The notes beneath the pieces were generated by a model. The model had not been told where the DNA came from. It searched no databases and saw nothing but the letters and a program-made list of their open reading frames with translations. 64,000 nucleotides of DNA. Origin: JACCVL01 sp963695375. GTDB taxonomy: Bacteria; Actinomycetota; Actinomycetes; Propionibacteriales; Nocardioidaceae. The stretch spans positions 1,178,001 to 1,242,000 of the forward strand of contig OY968767.1 in NCBI GenBank assembly GCA_963695375.1. The letters run 5' to 3'. A program made the position numbers and the translations under genes. Positions 8,104-16,715 of the stretch are shown in pieces (position 1 is the stretch's first letter; each line of letters starts with the position of its first letter).

Positions 8104-8593
8104 GGTCGCCGGCGCCGTCGGCGTCGTGCCGGTACCGGCCCTCGGCGAGCATGCAGAGCCGGCGCAGCGCCTCGCCGTTGCGCGGCCGTACCGCCAGCTG
8201 TTCGAGCCGGGTGGGCAGCAGCCGGCCCAGCCCGCCGGTCAGTGCCTCTTCGATGGTCAGCGTCGTGCCGTCGTCCCCGGCTGGTGTGAGCCGGATGCGC
8301 ACCTCGGCCTCCCCGACCGGCCAGCCTCGCGCCGCGAGCACCAGCAGCCGGTCGGCCTCACTCTCGAGGACGTGCGTGGTGTCGTCGATGACGGCGGGCC
8401 ACAGTCCGAACGAGTGATGGATCCGGCTGTCCACCGCGGGCCAGGCCGCGTCCACCTCCCGGATGCGGGTGGCGCCGACGACCCAGGTGGAGTAGAGCCA
8501 GCCGTCGGCGAGCACCGCCCAGACCGCCTCCGGCGGAACGTTCGCGTGTCGTTCGACGACCGCGACGTCGTCGCGGTCAAGGTGCTCGGTCAC
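8090..8593 (-). CDS. SRPBCC (START/Bet v1-like) ligand-binding protein
   Basis: A 167-residue protein with the polyketide cyclase/SRPBCC layout: a first strand VAVVERHANVPPEAVWAVLADG, variable middle strands SRIHHSFGLWPAVIDDTTHV and EVRIRLTPAGDDGTTLTIEE, and a final amphipathic helix RLEQLAVRPRNGEALRRLCML. Such proteins bind hydrophobic small molecules and rarely have catalytic residues that can be predicted. The GTG start at 8593 follows GGAGAGG by about eight bases. The 3' end overlaps the convergent oxidoreductase gene, so the two transcripts are antisense at their ends. No function beyond ligand binding is claimed. Confidence 0.8.
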   Translation of the reverse strand: MTEHLDRDDVAVVERHANVPPEAVWAVLADGWLYSTWVVGATRIREVDAAWPAVDSRIHHSFGLWPAVIDDTTHVLESEADRLLVLAARGWPVGEAEVRIRLTPAGDDGTTLTIEEALTGGLGRLLPTRLEQLAVRPRNGEALRRLCMLAEGRYRHDADGAGDLNPD

Positions 8594-8725
8594 CTGGCGG
8601 ACCTCTCCGTTAGCGGATTTGCGGGCGTCGGCGAGCCCCGCGCCCCGGCGGATCAGTCTGCCGCTCGACTGGCGAAGTGCAAACGCCTCCGTACGGTGGG
8701 CGGACACCATCGACCGAGGAGGATC

Positions 8726-9904
8726 ATGAGAGCACTGACCTGGCAGGGCAGGCGGGACGTCCGGGTGGAGGACGTGCCCGACCCCCGGATCGAGCACCCG
8801 ACCGATGCGGTGATCTCGGTGACGTCGACCGCGATCTGCGGGTCCGACCTGCACCTGTACGAGGTGCTTGGTCCCTTCCTCAGCCCGGGTGACGTCCTCG
8901 GGCACGAGACCATGGGCGTGGTGGAGGAGGTCGGGTCCGACGTCACCCACATCGCGCCCGGCGACCGCGTGGTCGTGCCGTTCAACATCTCCTGCGGTTC
9001 GTGCTGGATGTGCTCGCGGGGCCTGTACGCCCAGTGCGAGACGACGCAGAACACCGCGCACGGCAAGGGCGCGTCGCTGTTCGGCTACACCGAGCTGTAC
9101 GGGCAGGTTCCCGGCGGACAGGCGGAGTACCTGCGCGTCCCGCAAGCCCACTTCGGCCCGATCAAGGTGCCCGACGACGTCCCGGACGAGCGTTTCCTCT
9201 ACCTGTCCGACATCCTCCCCACGGCGTGGCAGGCGGTGGCCTATGCCGACGTGCCGGCCGGCGGCACCCTGGCGGTGCTCGGGTTGGGACCGGTGGGCCA
9301 GTTGGCCTGTCGGATCGCCAAGCACCAGGGTGTTCAGCGCGTGATCGGGGTGGACCCCGTTCCGGAGCGCAGGGCCACGGCCGCGTCGTACGGAATCGAG
9401 TCGGTCGACCTTGCCGACGACATGGCCGACGTCCTGATCGAGCTGACCGGCGGACGTGGGCCGGACGCGGTCGTCGAGGCGGTCGGCATGGAGGCCCACG
9501 GCTCACCGCTGAGCAAGGCGGCCCATGCCGCGGTGGGCCTGCTGCCCGACGCTGCGGCGAAGCCGTTGATGGACAAGGTCGCGATCGACCGGATGGCTGC
9601 CCTGCACACCGCCATCAAGGCCTGCCGGCGTGGCGGCACGGTCTCGATCAGCGGGGTCTACGGCGGTGAGATGGACCCGATGCCGATGATGGAGATGTTC
9701 GACCGTGCTCTGCAGCTGCGGATGGGGCAGTGCCACGTGCGGCGGTGGACCGACGAGATCATCCCGGTGGTCGAGGCGGACGGCGACCCCCTGGGGCTCG
9801 AGCAGCTCGCCACCCACCGGCTGCCGTTGGAGCAGGCCGCCGAGGCCTACCGCATGTTCCAGGCCAAGGAGGACGGCTGCCTCAAGGTCGTCCTGACGCC
9901 GTGA
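8726..9904 (+). CDS. Zinc-dependent alcohol dehydrogenase (MDR family)
   Basis: A 392-residue medium-chain dehydrogenase. Catalytic zinc ligands are in TAICGSDLHLYEV (Cys) and LGHETMG (His-Glu). The structural zinc lobe is CGSCWMCSRGLYAQCE with four Cys. The NAD(P) Rossmann motif is LAVLGLGPVGQLACRIA. It resembles the glutathione-independent formaldehyde or threonine dehydrogenase-like branch of the family; the true substrate is unknown. The ATG is preceded by GAGGAGG. Its stop overlaps the GTG of the next gene (GTGA), so alcohol dehydrogenase and SDR form a two-gene operon and may act on the same substrate. Confidence 0.9.
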   Translation: MRALTWQGRRDVRVEDVPDPRIEHPTDAVISVTSTAICGSDLHLYEVLGPFLSPGDVLGHETMGVVEEVGSDVTHIAPGDRVVVPFNISCGSCWMCSRGLYAQCETTQNTAHGKGASLFGYTELYGQVPGGQAEYLRVPQAHFGPIKVPDDVPDERFLYLSDILPTAWQAVAYADVPAGGTLAVLGLGPVGQLACRIAKHQGVQRVIGVDPVPERRATAASYGIESVDLADDMADVLIELTGGRGPDAVVEAVGMEAHGSPLSKAAHAAVGLLPDAAAKPLMDKVAIDRMAALHTAIKACRRGGTVSISGVYGGEMDPMPMMEMFDRALQLRMGQCHVRRWTDEIIPVVEADGDPLGLEQLATHRLPLEQAAEAYRMFQAKEDGCLKVVLTP

Positions 9905-10761
9905 CCCGCGTCGTCGTCATCGCCGGCGGCTCCAGTGGCATCGGTCGGGCGGTGGCGCACATCGTCGCCGGTCGAGGTGATCACGTCGTATTGCTGGCCC
10001 GCGCGGAGGCGCCGCTGCTGGCGGCGGTGGCCGAGTGCGAGCAGGCGGGTGCGGCGTCGGCCAGCCACCACCTGCTGGACGTGCGGGACGGGGAGGCAGT
10101 GGACGAGGTGTTCGCGGCGATCCTGGCGGCACACGGCCGGATCGATGCAGTCGTGCACAGCTCCGGAGTGGTCGCCTACGGCCGGTTCGACGAGGTGCCG
10201 CGCGAGGTATGGGACGGCGTGCTGCGCACGAACGTGCTCGGTGCGGCCAACGTCGCCCGGGCCGTCCTCCCGGAGATGCGCGAGCGCAACGAGGGCGTGC
10301 TCGTGCTGCTCGGCTCGGTGCTGGGAAACATCGGTGCGCCGGGGATGTCCGCCTACGCCGTGAGCAAGTGGGCTGTGCGCGCCCTCGGCCGTCAGCTCCA
10401 GCTCGACAACCGGGACCGGCGCGGCGTGCACATCAGCGTCGTGTCACCCGGCGGCGTCGACACCCCGATCTACGCGCAGGCGGCGAACTATCTCGGCCGC
10501 GCGGGGAGCCCCCCGCCGCCGGTCTACTCACCCGAGCGGGTGGCCGCGGCGGTGGTCAAGACCCTGGACCGGCCGCGCAACCGGGTCGCTGTCGGTTTCG
10601 CCAACCCGATCATGCGGCTCGGCTTCTCCGCGACACCGGCGCTGTTCGACCTGCTGGTCGGGCCGATGTTCCGGATGCTCGCCACCTCGGGGCCCAAGGT
10701 GCCTGCCACGGCGGGCAACGTGCTCGATCCCGTCCCGGGTCGGGAGGACGTGCGCGGATGA
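9901..10761 (+). CDS. Short-chain dehydrogenase/reductase
   Basis: A 286-residue classical SDR. The cofactor loop is VVIAGGSSGIGRAVA, the NAG-equivalent region reads VVHSSGVVAYG, and the catalytic Tyr and Lys are in SAYAVSKWAVRALG, with the upstream Ser in LLGSVLGNIG. A C-terminal extension after residue 215 (RVAAAVVKTLDRPRNRVAVG) is common in the actinobacterial SDR group that modifies lipids or sterols. Translation is coupled to the alcohol dehydrogenase gene through a GTGA overlap. The gene ends directly at a strong hairpin terminator. Confidence 0.9.
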   Translation: MTRVVVIAGGSSGIGRAVAHIVAGRGDHVVLLARAEAPLLAAVAECEQAGAASASHHLLDVRDGEAVDEVFAAILAAHGRIDAVVHSSGVVAYGRFDEVPREVWDGVLRTNVLGAANVARAVLPEMRERNEGVLVLLGSVLGNIGAPGMSAYAVSKWAVRALGRQLQLDNRDRRGVHISVVSPGGVDTPIYAQAANYLGRAGSPPPPVYSPERVAAAVVKTLDRPRNRVAVGFANPIMRLGFSATPALFDLLVGPMFRMLATSGPKVPATAGNVLDPVPGREDVRG

Positions 10762-10798
10762 CACCGGGGCCGGTCCCCGTTGGGACCGGCCCCGGTGT
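10761..10798. terminator. Strong bidirectional hairpin between SDR and M28 peptidase genes
   Basis: A perfect 17-bp stem: 10761-10777 (ACACCGGGGCCGGTCCC) pairs with 10782-10798 around a CGTT loop. The stem starts at the last base of the SDR stop codon and sits 22 bp from the stop of the convergent peptidase gene. There is no U-tract, as is common in GC-rich actinobacteria. Confidence 0.85.
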
Positions 10799-10820
10799 CG
10801 GTGCTGCTGCTACGGCTTGG

Positions 10821-12374
10821 TCAGCGAAGCACCAGGTGCCCGTGACCCGACGACCGCTGCGACCGGTCACCGGGTGTGTGCCGGAAGCTGCCGTCGTCGA
10901 AGAAGCCGGTGCGCGAGCGCGCCAGCGTCAGCGTGGCGTGCGCCGCGGCGTCGGACATCTCGTCGAGCGCCTGGACGTTGACGTTGTCGAAGGTGTCACA
11001 CGCCTGGTGGTAGCACGGGTCGTAGGCCACTCCGGCCTGCCCGCCGTACACCGCCGCCTGCTCCTCGGTCTTGATGCCCTCGGCGCCGGTGAACAACCCG
11101 CCGGCGGGAATCCCGACGGCGATGAACGGGCCGTAGTCCGACCGACCGCTGAACGGAGTCGGGTCGGATGCCAGGTTCTGGCTGTCGAAGTACCCGGTGA
11201 ACAGGTCCTCGATGGCGCCGGAGCCGGCCGGACCGGCCGGGTCGCTGTCGGAGCCGTCACCGTCGTAGACGAACCGGACGTAGTTCGGCGAGCCGACCAT
11301 GTCGAAGTTCAGGTTCGCGAAGATCCGGCTGAGGTTCCGGTTGGAGATCGAGTCCACGTAGTGCTCCGATCCGAGCAGGCCGGCCTCCTCGGCACCCCAG
11401 AACGCGAACCGGACCCGCTGCCGCAGTGCGGTGTCGGACTCGGCGAGCTCCTCTGCGATCTCGAGGATGGTGCTGGACCCGCTGCCGTTGTCGTTGATGC
11501 CTGGACCCTCGACCACCGAGTCGAGGTGGGCGCCCACGACGAACGTCTTGTTCGGGTTGCCGGACGGCGAGGTGGCGAGGATGTTCGACGTCCGAGCGTT
11601 CAGGTCGGTCACGGTGTCGGTGAACACCCGCATGGTGACCTCACGGCGCTGGGTCTGCCGGTAGAGCGCGGCGCCGTCCTCGAAGCTCAGCCCGACCACG
11701 GGGATGTCGAACGGACGCCCCAGGGTCCCGGTCAGGAGGTCCGTGCGGCCCTCCTGGCCCTCGTTGAAGATGATGACCGCGTCGTAGCCGGCCGCCTCGG
11801 CGTTGGCCGCCTTGTCCTCGAAGAAGCAGGTCCCGCGCTGGATCAGCGCGACGGCCGGCTCGCCGGTCGGAGCGGGTTCGAAGTCGGACGCCTCGCAGCC
11901 GGACGTGGAGCCCGGCTCGGCCGGCGGCGGCACCTGGATGTCGTTGGTCGGCACCAGCGGGCCGACGACCTCGCCGGCGCCGGAGTACGTGAACGTCGCG
12001 GTCTCGAACGACTTCGGGTTCGGGGCGACCCGGTCGAGTTGCGGCTCGGACAGGTCCCGGAAGAACGGGAAGGTGAAGAACTGCTGACGCACGCGGTAAC
12101 CGGCGTTCTCCAGTCGGCGCATGACGTACCGCGCGGACTTGTTGTAGCCCGCGGTGCCAGAGGCACGGATGCCCTCGTTCTGATCCGCGATCCGCTGGAA
12201 CACTCGTTGGTGGGCGAGGATGCCGCCGACGGTCACAGCGTCGCGGAACTCCTCGGTGGGGACGTTCTGGAGCCGGCTCGCCTTCTCGCCGACAGCCGAC
12301 GTCGCAGCCGGTAGCTGCGTCATCGGAACGATGACGACCGCGGCCAGCGCGGCGCCGATGATCTTCTTCCGCAT
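10821..12374 (-). CDS. Secreted M28-family zinc aminopeptidase with PA domain
   Basis: A 517-residue exported peptidase. Residues 1-25 form a signal peptide (MRKKIIGAALAAVVIVPMTQ). A PA insert domain lies about residues 150-240. The M28 catalytic part carries the zinc ligands in VVGAHLDSVVEG (His), GINDNGSGSS (Asp), GAEEAGLLGSEH (Glu), NFDMVGS (Asp) and a final His in CYHQACDT. This matches Streptomyces-type leucine aminopeptidases, which release N-terminal residues outside the cell. The ATG at 12374 has AGGAGA before it and gives the cleanest signal peptide; an in-frame Met 14 codons upstream would bury it. The gene is monocistronic, ending at the shared hairpin. Confidence 0.92.
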   Translation of the reverse strand: MRKKIIGAALAAVVIVPMTQLPAATSAVGEKASRLQNVPTEEFRDAVTVGGILAHQRVFQRIADQNEGIRASGTAGYNKSARYVMRRLENAGYRVRQQFFTFPFFRDLSEPQLDRVAPNPKSFETATFTYSGAGEVVGPLVPTNDIQVPPPAEPGSTSGCEASDFEPAPTGEPAVALIQRGTCFFEDKAANAEAAGYDAVIIFNEGQEGRTDLLTGTLGRPFDIPVVGLSFEDGAALYRQTQRREVTMRVFTDTVTDLNARTSNILATSPSGNPNKTFVVGAHLDSVVEGPGINDNGSGSSTILEIAEELAESDTALRQRVRFAFWGAEEAGLLGSEHYVDSISNRNLSRIFANLNFDMVGSPNYVRFVYDGDGSDSDPAGPAGSGAIEDLFTGYFDSQNLASDPTPFSGRSDYGPFIAVGIPAGGLFTGAEGIKTEEQAAVYGGQAGVAYDPCYHQACDTFDNVNVQALDEMSDAAAHATLTLARSRTGFFDDGSFRHTPGDRSQRSSGHGHLVLR

Positions 12375-12486
12375 GGGGTCTCCTGCGTGGGAAGGAAATG
12401 GGATTCTTGGCATCAAACCACGCCTGTCGATCCCGTCAAGGGCTGGCCTCGAGGAGCGAGCCCGACCGGGCCCGCGGCGGGCTGCC

Positions 12487-12492
12487 TACGCT
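12487..12492 (+). promoter_or_regulatory. TACGCT -10 hexamer, leaderless start of nei-like gene
   Basis: TACGCT ends 6 nt before the GTG at 12499, without any Shine-Dalgarno sequence between. Confidence 0.5.
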
Positions 12493-12498
12493 GCTCGG

Positions 12499-13305
12499 GT
12501 GCCGGAGGGAGACAGCGTGTGGCGGGCAGCCCGCCGCCTCGACCGCGGGCTGGCCGGCCGGATGCTGCTGCGGACCGACTTCCGGGTGCCCCGGCACGCG
12601 GTCGCCGACCTCGCCGGACGCGAGGTGCTCGGCACGGACACGCACGGCAAGCACCTGCTGACCCGCTTCGGCGGTGGGCTGACGCTGCACACCCACCTGC
12701 GGATGGACGGGGAGTGGACCGTCCTCGGCAGCGGCAAGCGGTTGCCCTCCCGGCTGGCCGACGACGTGCGTGTCCTGCTGGAGACCGACGAGCACCGGCT
12801 CGGGCTGGCGCTGCGGATGCCGGTGGTGGAGCTGCTGCCGACCGACGAGGAGCACCGGGTGACCGGCTCGCTCGGCCCGGATCCGTTGCGGGCCGACTGG
12901 CAGCCGGCCGAGGCGGTCGACCGGCTCGGCGCCGACCCGGCGCGGCCGCTGGTGAGCGCGCTGCTGGACCAGCGGCTGCTCGCTGGACTGGGCAACCTGT
13001 GGGTGAACGAGCTGCTGTTCGTGCGCGGACACAACCCGTGGACACCGGCCGGGGACGTCGACCTGACCGCGCTGGTCCGCACTGCCGCTCGGATGCTGCA
13101 GCAGAGCATCCGCGTTCGCGGGAACGGCCAGGTCACGACCGGAGACCCGCGGCGCGGGCACGAGCACTGGGTCTACGGACGCAGCGGCCAGCCGTGTCGG
13201 CGCTGTCGGACCCCGGTGCGCTACGCCCGCGAGGTGCCGGGCGACCCCGGCCGCCGTGCCACCTGGTGGTGCCCGCACTGCCAGCCGGGGCCGGGTGGTG
13301 GGTGA
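12499..13305 (+). CDS. nei: Endonuclease VIII-like DNA glycosylase (Fpg/Nei family)
   Basis: A 268-residue base-excision repair glycosylase/AP lyase. After start-Met removal the protein begins PEGDSVWRAARRL: Pro2 is the catalytic nucleophile and Glu3 the proton donor, and the Asp after Gly is typical of actinobacterial Nei2. The H2TH region includes LLDQRLLAGLGNLWVNELLF, and a C-terminal zinc finger has CxxC (CRRC) and CPHC at about 233 and 260. It removes oxidised pyrimidines. The GTG start is fixed by the conserved N-terminus, which must begin at Pro2; a leaderless -10 lies just upstream. Confidence 0.92.
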   Translation: MPEGDSVWRAARRLDRGLAGRMLLRTDFRVPRHAVADLAGREVLGTDTHGKHLLTRFGGGLTLHTHLRMDGEWTVLGSGKRLPSRLADDVRVLLETDEHRLGLALRMPVVELLPTDEEHRVTGSLGPDPLRADWQPAEAVDRLGADPARPLVSALLDQRLLAGLGNLWVNELLFVRGHNPWTPAGDVDLTALVRTAARMLQQSIRVRGNGQVTTGDPRRGHEHWVYGRSGQPCRRCRTPVRYAREVPGDPGRRATWWCPHCQPGPGGG

Positions 13306-13329
13306 GATCACCTCGCCGGCGGCATCATC

Positions 13330-14676
13330 GTGACCGGCGGTGTTGTTGCAGTCGACGTGAGACGAGCCAGAGGACACGAGAAGACCGGCACGCAACGTCC
13401 GCACGTGGTCGTGCTGGGCGGCGGGTTCGGCGGTCTGGCCGCGGTCCACGCGCTGCGGAACGCCCCCGTCGACGTCACGTTGGTGGACCGGCAGGCGTAC
13501 AACACCTTCCAGCCACTGCTGTACCAAGTGGCGACCGCCGGGTTGAACCCGGGCGACATCACCTACTTCCTACGCTCGGTGCATGCCCGGCAGCCGAACA
13601 TGCGGTTCAGCAAGGGCCGGGTGGCATCGGTGGACCCGGGGTCCCGGAGCGTCCGGCTCGAAGGGGGCACGGCGCTCGACTACGACTACCTCGTGGTCGC
13701 CACCGGCGTGACCACGAACTACTTCGGCGTCCCTGGAGCCGAGGAGCACGCCCTCGCGTTGTACACCCGGGACCAGGCCCTCGCCGTTCGCGACCGGATG
13801 CTCAGCGGGCTCGAGCGCGCCGTTCGGCGCGGCCAGCCCGACGACCTGCGGGTCGTCGTCGTCGGCGGCGGGGCCACCGGGGTGGAGATGGCGGGCACCC
13901 TGGCCGAGCTGCGCAACAGCGGGCTGGCGACTCTGTATCCCGAGCTCGATGCCGACCGTACCCACATCACGCTGGTCGAGATGGCTCCGGAGGTCCTGGC
14001 GCCGTTCGGATCGAGGGCGAAGCGCTACACCACCCGCGCACTCCGCGACCGCGGCGTGCAGCTGCGGCTCGAGACCACGGTCACCGAGGTCCGCTCCGAC
14101 GGCGTCGTCGTCGACGGTGGTGACTTCATCCCGGCCGGGCTGGTGATCTGGGCCAGCGGTGTCAAGGCACCGGAGGAGCTGGCGGGGTGGGGCCTGCCGC
14201 GCGGCGAGGGGGGTCGGATCGAGGTCGGGCCGGACCTCCGCGTCCGCGGATTCGACAACGTCTTCGCCGTCGGTGACGTCGCCGCCGGACCGGACCCGCT
14301 GCCGCAGCTCGCCCAGCCCGCCCTCCAGGGCGGCCGGCACGCGGGCCGGCAGATCGCCCGCTTGCTCGCGGGCGAGGAGTCGCAGCCGTTCTCCTACTTC
14401 GACAAGGGCATCATGGCGACCATCGGTCGCAGCTCGGCGGTTGCCGAGGTCGCCCACCTGCCCACGATCACCGGCTTCCCGGCCTGGGTCGCCTGGCTCG
14501 GGGTGCACGTGTTCTCCCTGCTCAGCAGCCGGAACCGGGTGGCCACCATGGTCAACCTCGGGTCGCGGTACCTGTCCTGGCCGCGCTCGTACAACGCGAT
14601 AGTCGGCGAGGTCCGGACGCCGGAGGACGGCCAGATCGGAGACCGGCAGGCACACGGGCGGTTGCGCGCCGGCTGA
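13330..14676 (+). CDS. ndh: Type II NADH dehydrogenase (NDH-2)
   Basis: A 448-residue peripheral membrane flavoprotein that passes electrons from NADH to quinone without proton pumping. The FAD motif is VVVLGGGFGGLAAVHALR (about residue 27), the NADH motif VVVVGGGATGVEMAGTLAEL (about 178), and the second FAD motif FDNVFAVGDVAA (about 310). A C-terminal segment AWVAWLGVHVFSLLSS is the amphipathic membrane-binding part. The start is uncertain: GTG 13330 is taken, but GTG at 13357 would also keep all motifs and neither has a good ribosome site. It converges on the acyl-CoA dehydrogenase gene, with eight bases between stops and a hairpin across both. Confidence 0.9.
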   Translation: MTGGVVAVDVRRARGHEKTGTQRPHVVVLGGGFGGLAAVHALRNAPVDVTLVDRQAYNTFQPLLYQVATAGLNPGDITYFLRSVHARQPNMRFSKGRVASVDPGSRSVRLEGGTALDYDYLVVATGVTTNYFGVPGAEEHALALYTRDQALAVRDRMLSGLERAVRRGQPDDLRVVVVGGGATGVEMAGTLAELRNSGLATLYPELDADRTHITLVEMAPEVLAPFGSRAKRYTTRALRDRGVQLRLETTVTEVRSDGVVVDGGDFIPAGLVIWASGVKAPEELAGWGLPRGEGGRIEVGPDLRVRGFDNVFAVGDVAAGPDPLPQLAQPALQGGRHAGRQIARLLAGEESQPFSYFDKGIMATIGRSSAVAEVAHLPTITGFPAWVAWLGVHVFSLLSSRNRVATMVNLGSRYLSWPRSYNAIVGEVRTPEDGQIGDRQAHGRLRAG

Positions 14677-14688
14677 CCTGCCGGTCAG
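14673..14688. terminator. Hairpin covering both stop codons of a convergent pair
   Basis: CTGACC (14673-14678) pairs with GGTCAG (14683-14688) around TGCC. The ndh stop is in the left arm and the acyl-CoA dehydrogenase stop in the right arm. The stem is only 6 bp, so termination strength is uncertain. Confidence 0.4.
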
Positions 14689-16646
14689 TGGGCGAGCAGC
14701 TCGGCGCCCAGCCACTGCTCCGGGATGCCGAACCCGTCGACCAGCGTGCTGGCCTGCGGCCGGAGCCCGCGACACAGCTCGTCCACGGTCGCGCTCACCG
14801 CCTTCGCCCGAGCCGGGGTGAGTCGGCCGTGCTCGAGGAACCACGCCTTGTCCCGCTCGACGCAGTCCAGGACGTAGAGGTCGCAGACGCTGCCGAGGAG
14901 GTCGCGGGCGCGGGGATCCGCACACGCGTCGATCCCCGCCACGAACGCCTCCAGGACGACCCGCTCGACGTGCACCGTGGCCAGCCGGAGGACGTGCGGC
15001 TGTGCGTCGTTGTAGATCTCGAACGAGGCCGCGTCGTCGGACGTGGCCCGGCGAAGCCGCCGCGCCAGAGTCTCCAGCACGTGCTGTTCGCGATCCTCCA
15101 GCAGGGACAACTGCTGCCCGCGGTGCAGCAGGTCGGTGTCCTCGTCTCGTCGGGCCGCGTCCACCAGGCGTCGGATCAGGTCCCGCGCCGCGGTCCGCTC
15201 CATCACCGTCCCGGCGATCCGCCGGGTCGCGAAGCGCACCATCCCCCACGTGTCGAGACCGGCGAAGTCGGATCCGTAGCCGACCAGGAGCTCCTTGGCC
15301 ACGAGCTGGAGCAGCACCGTGTTGTCACCTTCGAAGGTGGTGAAGACGTCGGTGTCGGCCTTCAGCTCCGGGAGCCGGTTCTCGCTCAGGTATCCGGCGC
15401 CGCCGCAGGCTTCCCGGCACTCCTGGATGGTGTCGGTGGCATGCCAGGTCGTGATCGCCTTGATGCCCGCGGCGCGCGCCTCCAGCTCGCGCTGGGCGTG
15501 CTCGTCCACCGCAGCGCCGGTCTGCAGCGGGGTCTGAACGTCATGCATCCGGGCGGTCAGCTCGTTCTGCGCGAAGGCGAGGGCGTACGAGCGGGCCAGT
15601 CGGGGCAGCAGCCGCCGCTGGTGCGCCCGGTAGTCGAGCACCCGAACCTCGGCACCGTCCGGGGCCCGGAACTGTCGTCGTCGTTCGCCGTACCGGATCG
15701 CGATGGTCAACGCGGTCCGGGTCGCGGCACCCGCACCGGCCGCGACGCTGATCCGCCCCCGCACCAGTGCGCCCAGCGTGGTGAAGAAGCGGCGGTTCGA
15801 GTTCTCGATCGGGCTCGTGTACGTGCCGTCCGCGGCGACCGAGGCATACCTGTCGAGCAGGGCCTCGCGCGGCACGCGGACGTGGTCGAACCACAGCCGG
15901 CCGTTGTCCACCCCGTTCAGCCCCGCCTTCCAGCCGCAGTCCTCGATGGTGACCCCTGGGCAAGGGTCACCGGCCGTGGTGCGGATCGGCACCAGCAGCG
16001 CGTGCACCCCATGCGAGGTCCCCCCGGTGGAGAGCTGGGCGAACACCACCGCGAGCACCGCGTCGCGGGCCGCCCCGCCGATGTAGTCCTTGCGCGCCGA
16101 CAGGTCGGGCGTGTGGACAACGAACTCCTCGGTCAGGGGGTCGTAGGTGGCAGTGGTCCCGAGCGACTGGACGTCGCTGCCATGCCCCGTCTCGGTCATC
16201 GCGAAGCAGCCGGGCAGCCGGAGGTCGATGATCTGCGGGATCAGCGGACGGTGTCGCTCGGTGCCGAGGTTCTCGACCGCGCCGCCGAACAGGCCCCACT
16301 GCACCCCGGCCTTCACCAGCAGGGACAGGTCGGCGTGCGCCAGCATCTCGAAGCTCGTGACCGAGGCGCCCAGGTCGCCACCGCCCCCGTGCTCCACCGC
16401 GAAACCCGACGCGGAGTGCCCGGCCTCGACGAGCAGGCGCATCTGCTTCGCCACCCGGGCCCGATGCTCCGCGCTGGACAGCCCGGCCACGGGGGCGAGG
16501 TCGCCGGCCGTGAGTGAGCCGCGGGCTCGGTCGCGCACGTGCGACCACCGACCGGCGAGCGCGGCCCGCAGCGCCTCGGCCAGCGCCGGTTGCGGGGTGA
16601 CGGCCCGGTGCAGGGCGTCCGCCGTCCCGGGGCTCGTGGTCGTCAT
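14685..16646 (-). CDS. Acyl-CoA dehydrogenase/oxidase-family flavoprotein
   Basis: A 653-residue protein, longer than ordinary acyl-CoA dehydrogenases (about 380) and close to acyl-CoA oxidases. N-terminal alpha region about 1-150, then the flavin-contact segment CFAMTETGHGSDVQSLGTTA. The middle beta domain contains DYIGGAARDAVLAVVFAQL and GVTIEDCGWKAGLNGVDNGR. The C-terminal helices include ECREACGGAGYLSENRLPEL, where the Glu-Ala-Cys-Gly-Gly-Ala-Gly pattern is the oxidase/dehydrogenase signature, and TFEGDNTVLLQLVAKELL. It should oxidise acyl-CoA esters in beta-oxidation. The ATG at 16646 has a leaderless -10 TACCGT six bases upstream. It is divergent from pgm. Confidence 0.9.
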   Translation of the reverse strand: MTTTSPGTADALHRAVTPQPALAEALRAALAGRWSHVRDRARGSLTAGDLAPVAGLSSAEHRARVAKQMRLLVEAGHSASGFAVEHGGGGDLGASVTSFEMLAHADLSLLVKAGVQWGLFGGAVENLGTERHRPLIPQIIDLRLPGCFAMTETGHGSDVQSLGTTATYDPLTEEFVVHTPDLSARKDYIGGAARDAVLAVVFAQLSTGGTSHGVHALLVPIRTTAGDPCPGVTIEDCGWKAGLNGVDNGRLWFDHVRVPREALLDRYASVAADGTYTSPIENSNRRFFTTLGALVRGRISVAAGAGAATRTALTIAIRYGERRRQFRAPDGAEVRVLDYRAHQRRLLPRLARSYALAFAQNELTARMHDVQTPLQTGAAVDEHAQRELEARAAGIKAITTWHATDTIQECREACGGAGYLSENRLPELKADTDVFTTFEGDNTVLLQLVAKELLVGYGSDFAGLDTWGMVRFATRRIAGTVMERTAARDLIRRLVDAARRDEDTDLLHRGQQLSLLEDREQHVLETLARRLRRATSDDAASFEIYNDAQPHVLRLATVHVERVVLEAFVAGIDACADPRARDLLGSVCDLYVLDCVERDKAWFLEHGRLTPARAKAVSATVDELCRGLRPQASTLVDGFGIPEQWLGAELLAH

Positions 16647-16652
16647 GCGCCG

Positions 16653-16658
16653 ACGGTA
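16653..16658 (-). promoter_or_regulatory. TACCGT -10 hexamer, leaderless start of acyl-CoA dehydrogenase gene
   Basis: On the minus strand TACCGT is followed by six bases and the ATG at 16646. It is 44 bp from the opposing pgm hexamer, so two leaderless promoters share one short region. Confidence 0.5.
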
Positions 16659-16702
16659 GTGCGGGGCAGCGGTCCCCGCGGGGCATGGGGCCGCGGGTGG
16701 CT

Positions 16703-16708
16703 TATGGT
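16703..16708 (+). promoter_or_regulatory. TATGGT -10 hexamer, leaderless start of pgm
   Basis: TATGGT ends 7 nt before the ATG at 16716. It overlaps an earlier in-frame ATG (16704), which argues for the downstream ATG as the true start. Confidence 0.5.
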
Positions 16709-16715
16709 CGGCGGC